Source: Lonicera japonica (Eukaryota; Streptophyta; Magnoliopsida; Dipsacales; Caprifoliaceae). Taken from it: DNA of 64,000 nt. Location of the stretch: positions 50,511,309 to 50,575,308 of the forward strand of contig CM038467.1 of NCBI GenBank assembly GCA_021464415.1. The letters run 5' to 3'. Below are positions 56,871 to 64,000 of this stretch, piece by piece; the stretch's first letter is position 1, and the number at the start of each line of letters is the position of its first letter. The notes below the pieces were generated by a model. It saw only the letters and a list, made by a program, of their open reading frames with translations. It was not told the DNA's origin and did not search any database. A program made the translations under genes and the position numbers.

Positions 56871-58620
56871 TATGTCTATTTATCAAGGAACCGGAATTAA
56901 CGAAGGTTCTTCCACCACTAGACCACCTCTATTTGATGGCAAAAATTATAGTTATTGGAAAAGTCTGTGTACTTTTCTTCAAGCTAGTGATTTTGAACAA
57001 TGAAAAGTCACACTCATTGGACCCTATGAGATTACCAAAACCGATGAAAAGGGTAAAGTTACTCACAAATCTATTTCTGAATATGATGAGCATGACATTA
57101 GAAAAATTCAATTCAATGCTAAAGCCTTGAATGCTCTACATTGTGCATTAAATATAGATGAATACAAAAAAAATTCTAGTTGTAAAACCGCCAAAGAAAT
57201 TTGGGAAAAATTAGAAGTTACCTATGAAGGAACTTCACAAGTTAAGGATAATAATATTAATATGCTCGTTCATGATTATGAACTTTTCAAAATGGAGCCT
57301 AATGAATCATTTGCCTTTATGTATAGTAAATTCTCTATTATCACTAATGCTTTAGATCTTCTTGGAAAGGAATATTCAAATGAAGACAAGATTCGAAAAA
57401 TTCTTAGAACTTTTACCAAGAAGTGGAGACCCAAAGTAACGGCTATTCAAGAAGCCAAGAATCTCAAGACGCTAAGCATGGATGAACTCTTGGGTTCACT
57501 TAAAACCCATGAGAAGGAATTAGCAAGAGAAGAAGAAAATGATTCAAAGGCCAAAAGGTCTCTAGCTCTCAAAGCAACTCAACTAGATGATGATGAGGAG
57601 TTAATGATAGAAGATGAGCATATGGCTCTTCTCTCTAGAAAATTCATAAAATTTCTAGTCAAGAAGAAGAAATTTCAAGGAAAAGGAAACAACTTTGATC
57701 CTTCATCAAGAAGGAACAATAATCGATTTATTCAACCAAGAGTTGAAAATAAATAAGAAAAGAAGTGTTTCCATTGCCATGAACCAGGGCATTTCAAAAC
57801 AAATTGCCCGGTTAGAAGAAAGGAAAGAAGAGACAAAAAAGACAAAGCCTTCAAGCAAGTAAGACACGCTCTCAAAGGCACTTGGAGTGATTCCGAAGAA
57901 GGTGAATCCAGTGCCCATTCTAGTGACGAGGAAACGGCAAATCTTTGCCTTATAGCAAGAGACGATGAGGTACACTCTTCTTATGACTCATCTAGTGATG
58001 ATAATACCTCTATTAATAATGATATAAATGATGAGAATGACTATGAAGGACTATATGATATGTTTGAGGAATTGCATAAAAGATTTAAAAATTTGTCTAA
58101 AATGTATGTAAGCCTCAAAAAGGAAAATTTGATTATTTCTAGCAAGTGTGAAAACTTTGACAAAGAAAATGTATTTTTGAAAAATGAAAACAAAACTTTG
58201 AAGAAAGGAAAGGAGAAAGAAACTCCAAACACACTTATATTAGAAAATGTCAAATTGAAAGATCAAGTGGATGATTTAACTAGTAGCCTAACCAAGTTCA
58301 CCAAAGAAAAGGATGACTTGGATAAATTATTAGAAATGCAAAGGTGTGTTTTTGACAAAGCTGGTTTGGGCTATAACCAAATTGACAACCAAAAGGATTA
58401 CAAAAACTTTTTTAAAACATACACACCTCATGATCCCACTCATCTTTGCTCATATTGCGGAAGAAATACTCATCATGTGGATCATTGTTTTTATCGAAAT
58501 AAAAGTTTTCCTAAAAGGAAGCTTGCTTGGGTTCCAAAAGGAACCATTATGTTTGCTAACCCAAAGGGACCCAACACATTTTGGGTACCAAAGGAGAAGT
58601 TACTTAGGATTATGGTATAG
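56871..58620 (+). pseudogene. SIRE/Maximus-type gag, broken
   Basis: Reads MSIYQGTGINEGSSTTRPPLFDGKNYSYWKS, a stop (TGA) at 57001, then the UBN2-type gag core (EIWEKLEVTYEGTSQVKD, 57202-57260), a stop at 57754, a zinc knuckle CFHCHEPGHFKTNC (57766-57807), an acidic stretch with many Ser/Asp residues, a coiled-coil rich in Lys/Glu/Asn (58060-58330) and a second knuckle-like CSYCGRNTHHVDHC (58447-58490). A stop at 58618 precedes the protease. In a live element this would form the virus-like particle core; this copy is interrupted. Confidence 0.8.
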
Positions 58621-61480
58621 GTATGCTTAAAAGCCAAAGATAGCAAAACCAAGTGGTTCTTGGATAGTGGTTGCTCAAAACACATGACGGGAGACAAGAA
58701 CAACTTCTTAAGTCTTATTCCCAAGAAAGGAGAAAATGTGACTTTCGGGGACAATGCCAAGGGCAAAATCATTGGTATAGGTAAGGTTGGTAAGTATTCC
58801 ACATGCATTGATAATGTTCTATTAGTTGATGGTTTAAAGTATAATTTACTTAGCATTAGTCAACTATGTGATAAAGGTTATGAAGTGATTTTTAAATTCG
58901 ATCGTTGCATTGTTAAGAATGTTAGTGATGATTCAATTCTACTTGTTGCATATAGAACTAACAATGTGTATATTCTTGAACTTGATGATTTATCTCAACA
59001 AGATGTTCAATGCTTATCCGCTATAAAAGATGTTTCTTGGTTATGGCATAGAAGACTAGGACATGCTAATATGGATTTAATTCACAATTTGTCTAAGAAA
59101 GAGCTAGTTAAAGGATTGGCTAAAACCAAATTTGTTAAAGATAAAATTTGTGATGCATGTCAACTTGGTAAACAACATAAATCCTCATTTAAATCTAAGA
59201 AGGATATTACTACAACTAGACCTCTTGATATGTTGCATCTTAATTTATTTGGTCCTAATTCAGTTGCTAGTTTGGGTGGCAAATTATATAGATTTGTTAT
59301 TGTTGATGATTTTACTAGACTTACTTGGGTGTTCTTCCTTACTCAGAAAAATGAAACTCCACATGTTTTTGCAAAATTTTGTAAAAAAGTTCAAAATGAA
59401 AAAGGAATGTCTATTGTGCGTGTTAGAAGTGATAGAGGTAGAGAATTTGATAATGTTGATATTGATAACTTTTGTAATGAGTATGGTATTGATCATAACT
59501 TCTCGGCACCTAGAACTCCTTAAAAAAATGGTGTTGTTGAAAGGAAAAATAGATCTTTTCAAGAAATGTCTAGGACTATGCTTAATGAACATTCTTTACC
59601 GGAATATTTTTGGGCGGAAGCCATTAACACCGCATGCTATGTGATTAATTGTACTATCATTCGTAAAAAGTTAGATAAGACACCCTATGAATTATGGAAT
59701 GACAAGAAACCAAATATTGTATACTTTAAAGTTTTTGGTTGTAAATGTTTTATTTTAAATGATCGTGATCATTTAGGTAAATTTGATGCTAAATCTGATG
59801 AAGGAATTTTTCTTGGTTATGCCACTAATAGTAAAGCATATAGAGTTTATAACAAGAAAAGTTTAGTTGTCCAAGAATCTATGCATGTTGTATTTGATGA
59901 GACAAATCCTTTTTCACCCATAGTACATTCCGATGATGATGCTGAAATTATCTAAAAAGTTTCGGATATTCAAATTAATGATACATCTAACGAAGAAACT
60001 TCGAATGCTCAAGTTCCTCGTAAGGAATTAGAAAATAAAACCGAGCAAAACTCGAATGATTTGCCTATGAGTTGGAAATTCGTGTCCAACCACCTTATTG
60101 ATCAAATTCTTGGAGAGCCATCTAGTAAGGTTATGACTAGATCATCCTTAAGAAATGTATGCAATAATGTGGCATTTGTTTCTCAATATGAGCCTAAAAA
60201 TATAAATGAAGACGAACAAGATGAATCTTGGATGATGGCTATGCAAGAAGAGCTCAATCAATTTGAAAGAAACAAAGTGTGGACACTTGTTCCCAAACCT
60301 AATGATCACACTATTATTGGTACTAAATGGGTATTTCGTAATAAAAAGGATGAAAGTGGTGTAATTGTTAGAAATAAAGATAGACTTGTACCCCAAGGAT
60401 ACAATCAAGAGGAGGGCATCGACTATGAAGAAACATATGCACTCGTAACTCGTTTAGAAGCAATTCGCATGCTACTTGCTTATTCATGTTTTAAGAATTT
60501 CAAATGATATCAAATGGATGTGAAACGTGCTTTCTTAAATGGTGTCATTGAAGAGGAAGTTTATGTAAAACAACCTCCTAGTTTTGAAAATCATATTTAT
60601 CCGAATTATGTGTTTAAATTGTCTAAAGCATTATATGGTTTAAAACAAGCACCTAGAGCATGGTATGATAGATTAAGTTCATTTTTTATTAAAAATGTTT
60701 CGATAGAGGTAAAATCGATATTACCTTATTTATCAAAAATCATAACAATGACATGCTACTTGTATAAATCTATGTTGATGATATTATATTTGGTTCTACT
60801 AATGAGAATCTTTGCAAGGATTTTTCCATATGTATGCAAAAGGAATTTGAAATGAGCATGATGGGGGAGATGAACTACTTTCTTGGATTACAAGTGAAAC
60901 AATACAAAGAAGGCATTTTCATTAATCAAGAGAAGTACGTAAAGGAGCTTTTGAAGAAATTCGACATGGAAGCGCAAAGTCCATGAGCACTCCTATGAGT
61001 TCAACATTAAAACTAGACAAGGACGAGAAAGGTAAAAGTGTGGATATCAAGAAATATCGAGGTATGATCGGTAGTTTATTGTATTTAACGATCTCTAGAC
61101 CGGACATTATGTTTAGTGCATGCCTATGTGCACGATTCCAAGCAGATCCTAAGGAATCACATTTACTTGCCGTAAAACGGATATTCCGTTATCTTTCCGA
61201 TACTAGTTCATTGAGTTTATGGTACCCAAGAGAGAATAACTTTGGCTTAATTAGTTATTTCGATGCGGATTTTTCCCGTTGCAAAATTGATAGGAAAAGC
61301 ACTAGTGGTACTTGTCATTTTCTAGGACACGCACTACTATCTTGGTCAAGCGAGAAACAAAACTCGGTGGCCCTTTCAACGGCCGAAACCGAATATGTGG
61401 CGGCCGGAAGTTGTTGTGCACAAACTTTATACATTAAACAACAACTAGAGGACTTTGGAATTAATCTTAGCCACATTGGC
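58621..61480 (+). pseudogene. SIRE/Maximus-type protease, integrase, reverse transcriptase and RNase H, broken and truncated
   Basis: Protease: WFLDSGCSKHMTGD (58651-58692). Integrase: WHRRLGHANMD with CDACQLGKQHKSSF (59043-59190), IVDDFTRLTWVFF, RSDRGREF (59425-59450), a stop at 59521 inside the motif before the catalytic Glu, then VVERKNRSFQEM. A stop falls at 59953. Reverse transcriptase: WVFRNKKDESGVIVRNKDRL (60328), stop at 60505, [37 protein letters not shown], a frameshift near 60690-60710, YVDD at 60771-60782 and a second frame change near 60960. RNase H: IGSLLYLTISRPDIMFS, DADFSRCKIDRKSTSGTCHF and LSTAETEYVAAGSCCAQ, ending at LEDFGINLSHI (about 61478), well before the normal C-terminus. 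Confidence 0.85.
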
Positions 61481-61995
61481 AACTGAAACATGTTGACTCG
61501 GTTAGATGACTACCTGAGTTGGTTAGATGACACGTGATGTGTATTTGTTTTTCTTTTTTGACAAGTGTTAGACATGTGTGATCTTCAGTGGCAAAATTAG
61601 GATATATCAGTCAAATAATTAAACCCTTAACCCTGATCACAAATGAAAGCTTACGGTCAGTCAAATTTTGGTATCTAAACTCTAATAAACGAACATTTAG
61701 TACCTAAAGTCTTATTATGTATTATGAAAGTTACCCTCAATAAAAACAAACCTATGGTTTTTAGTCAAACTGTGTTATTCAAGTTTAAGATGGTTCAAGT
61801 GATTGTTTAAATATTTACTTTATTATAGATTTTTTTAAAATTAAACCTAATTTGACAAACTCACCAAAATAGTCTTTTTCCAAATCTGAGGAATTGTTTT
61901 TCAATTAAATCCACTAAAAATATATGTAAGTGTAGATTTTTCCATTTTTAGTGAAATATAAGTACATATGTGTATAATAAGGGTAATGATTTTTT
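61481..61995. other. Spacer after the truncated copia element
   Basis: No gene and no LTR remnant can be recognised. The abrupt change from RNase H coding sequence to unrelated AT-rich sequence at about 61480 marks a deletion or rearrangement breakpoint. Confidence 0.5.
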
Positions 61996-62106
61996 AAGGG
62001 TGGTCTATTTCCACCCCTAATATATACTTGGTACCACTCTCACTCTCACTACCACTCCCACCAACTCTCTTTTACTCATCAACACTCCCACTACTTCCTT
62101 TCCATC

Positions 62107-62185
62107 TCCTCCTCCTCCTCCTCCTCCTCCTCCTCCTCTTCCTCTTCCTCTTCTTCTTCTTCTTCTTCTTCTTCTTCTTCTTCTT

Positions 62186-62214
<29 letters not shown>
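62107..62214. repeat. (CTC)n-(CTT)n microsatellite
   Basis: About ten CTC units, three CTTCCT hexamers and then about 22 CTT units without interruption. The length suggests it is highly polymorphic. Confidence 0.95.
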
Positions 62215-62216
<2 letters not shown>

Positions 62217-62550
62217 ACAATGGTTTCTAAAATTTTGCATTCATTTACCCTTAATGCAACACAAGCTAATTATAATTAATCATTAATTCTTCTTCTTCTC
62301 ATTCTTCTCAATAATGGTTTTTAAATTTTTGCATCCATCTACTCTTAATGCAACACAAAGAGATTCTAAGTCATAGAGAATGGTAGAGAAGAAAGAATTG
62401 AAGGTTCTTATTCATTTTGTTTTCTTAACACGTTGGAGATTTAATAAAATTATTCAACCATTGACTCAGTTTTTTTTGTTCAACACTGATATTTGTTGAA
62501 GATGAAGCAAAAAGGGTGTAAAGAGATAAACTACACTATTTTGGCTAATG

Positions 62551-63397
62551 TCGGTTCCCTATGACTGAAGTTCATCAAACTCCTCGGTCCCTTACAACAG
62601 AGGCCTCCTCGTATCATATTTTAGCTCTCGGGACCTTACATTGGCCTCTAACAATCGAGTATTCAGAATAATTTTGGTTCCCTATGACCGGGGTTCATCC
62701 ACTTCTTCGGTCCCTCACAACCGATGTATTCTGGACTATATTTTCAGCTCTCGAGACCTTACATTGGTCTCTAACAACCGAGTATTTTGGATAATTTCGG
62801 ATTTCTACGACCAAAGTTCATCAAATTGCTCGGTCTCCTAGGACCGAAGTTGTTTGCAATATAATCAAATTACTCAAAAAAATCGAATTTAATCAAAAAA
62901 ATAAATTGGATAATGGTCTGTTCTTTGTGATCGAATTTAATCAAGGTACTAAAAATTGTTATCATTCATATACAAAAAAATTACATCCTTAGAATTTCAT
63001 GAAAAGCAAAAAATTATATCGTTCGAACTTTCAATTTGGAGGCTCTAATTCAATTATATGCTCATTAAACATGTGAACACATTTTGAATTTTGGGATATT
63101 CTTGCACATAAAAAAATCTAGTAAATTTCCACATGACTAATATATAGCTGATATGTATAAACACTTCAGTTCCTAAGGACTGAGGTATTTGGAGAAAAAC
63201 ATAACCCTTTAGAATTTTTTTCACTACCTCAACCCCTAAAAGACAAGTAATAGGCATGTATTCGACCATTACGGATGAGAAAAATTATAAATGTTGGTTC
63301 TGTATAACCAAAATATCATCATTCTTCACGTCTTCATTTGACACATTCGGTCACCAGAAGCCGAACAAGTGCTCCAATTTCGGTTTCCCGTAACCGA
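62551..63397. repeat. Twelve 18-nt palindromes (TYGGT-N8-ACCRA) within a repeat field
   Basis: Exact 18-nt units occur at 62551, 62584, 62641, 62674, 62707, 62764, 62797, 62830, 63166, 63294, 63347 and 63380. Examples: TCGGTCCCTCACAACCGA (62707), TCGGTCTCCTAGGACCGA (62830), TCGGTTTCCCGTAACCGA (63380). The arms pair 5 by 5 around an 8-nt centre, sometimes with compensating arm changes (TCAGT...ACTGA at 63166, TTGGT...ACCAA at 63294). The first eight sit in about 2.5 copies of a 123-bp tandem unit (62551-62847). Confidence 0.85.
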
Positions 63398-63717
63398 GGT
63401 AACCTGTTTTGATGCTCTAATTCATTTTGTTGGTACAATTTTTTTATATTAACTAAAGAAAATAAACATTAAACATAATACAAATAAATATCTATCTCTT
63501 TCATTAGGTTTTTCTACCTCGATAATCCTTAATTCGCTCTTCTTTACCATTCTCTACAACTTTAGGTTTTTTATGTGTTACATCAATGGAGATTTTGTGT
63601 CTTTTTGTGAGTTACTTTTGGATTTTTGTTGGCTTTTGAAATAAACTGAATGAGATAGAATGAGTTAATTAGATTTGAATTTTTGTTAATTATTAACCAT
63701 TGAGTAAAAAACCATAG

Positions 63718-63757
63718 AGAAAAAGAAAAAGAAGAAGAAGATGAAGAAGAAGAAGAA

Positions 63758-63790
<33 letters not shown>
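63718..63790. repeat. (GAA)n-(GAT)n microsatellite
   Basis: GAAGAAGAAGAT units followed by about ten GAT units, lying as the inverted counterpart of the CTC/CTT array in the left arm of the same element. Confidence 0.9.
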
Positions 63791-64000
63791 TAGTAATTAA
63801 TGTTAATGAGTGATTAGTTGGTTGAAAATAATTAATTGGGTGGGGTGGAAATAGAAATTTAGACCTTTTTTTTAATGGGAGTAGAATCAAGAAGTTTGTG
63901 GGGTGGCAATAGCACCACCCTTTTTTAATCTTAAAAATGTAGACAGAATAAGTAATTTTATGAGTAAGATTTAAAATATTTTTTAAATGGTTGATAGTTT

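Larger units (their letters stand above)
55379..61480 (+). mobile_element. Decayed SIRE/Maximus-type Ty1/copia element, truncated at its 3' end
   Basis: A putative 5' LTR (about 55379-56815, ending TTTTTCGACCTACA) is followed directly by a tRNA-iMet primer site (TGGTATCAGAG, 56818-56828) and by gag, protease, integrase, reverse transcriptase and RNase H in copia order. The long gag with coiled-coil and a second zinc-knuckle-like motif resembles the SIRE/Maximus clade (inference). The coding sequence stops abruptly within RNase H at about 61478, and no 3' LTR is present. The left boundary abuts the Athila tail. Confidence 0.8.
61996..63922. mobile_element. Inverted-repeat-bounded non-autonomous element (about 1.9 kb)
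   Basis: Left end AAGGGTGGTCTATTTCCACC; right end read on the other strand AAGGGTGGTGCTATTGCCACC. Each end is itself a small GGGTGG...CCACCC palindrome. Both arms carry trinucleotide arrays in inverted sense: (CTC)n/(CTT)n at 62107-62214 and (GAA)n/(GAT)n at 63718-63790. The superfamily is not certain; Mutator or CACTA-like are possible, and I could not fix a target duplication. There is no coding capacity: the open frames through the arrays (poly-Arg/Gly and poly-Phe at 62017-62279, poly-His/Leu at 63693-63890) are repeat artefacts. Confidence 0.65.

Noticed and set aside
62017..62279. Poly-Arg and poly-Phe open frames
   Set aside because: Direct product of the (CTC)n/(CTT)n microsatellite.

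Overview
The window is nuclear DNA from a eudicot plant. It is strongly AT-rich, the host-type genes carry GT-AG introns, TIR-type and CC-type immune-receptor domains are both present (TIR receptors of this kind are absent from grasses), and most of the rest is plant transposable elements. The species cannot be read from the sequence alone. There are no bacterial features and no tRNA, rRNA or CRISPR signal that I can support.

Layout. 1-2647: a Ty3/gypsy relic interrupted by a 2.26-kb solo LTR with a perfect 5-bp target duplication. 2.6-10.9 kb: AT-rich spacer with a 1.4-kb non-autonomous hAT element and a promoter-like duplicated segment. 10.9-17.6 kb: a two-exon TIR-LRR receptor gene (+) lying between inverted and direct copies of one Mutator-type MITE family. 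18.8-22.6 kb: a structurally complete hAT transposon with an intact three-exon transposase. 24.2-25.0 kb: a Mutator-type MITE. 26.3-30.0 kb: a CC-NB-ARC-LRR (CNL) gene (-), convergent with the TIR-LRR gene. 30.6-31.05 kb: a truncated RTE-type LINE. 32.7-37.8 kb: an intact, very young Ty1/copia element whose LTRs differ at one site in 385. 38-46 kb: spacer with a Stowaway-like MITE, another small inverted-repeat element and a 765-bp hAT derivative. 46.5-61.5 kb: a decayed Athila-type gypsy element, with an RTE fragment inside it and a decayed SIRE/Maximus-type copia element abutting it; both LTR elements lack their 3' ends. 62.0-63.9 kb: an inverted-repeat-bounded element with trinucleotide arrays and twelve 18-nt palindromes.

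How the genes relate. The only non-transposon genes are the two receptors. They share an LRR architecture (At4g27190-like CNL type) and both depart from the textbook form: the TIR-LRR protein has no NB-ARC and has Gln in place of the expected catalytic Glu of its TIR, and the CNL has Gly at the second Asp of its kinase-2 motif and MHK instead of MHD. They may be remnants of a receptor cluster reshaped by recombination and transposon insertion, or functional non-canonical receptors. The sequence does not decide between these.

Limits. Splice sites and LTR edges were placed by eye. Family names for transposons rest on motif recognition, not on searches.
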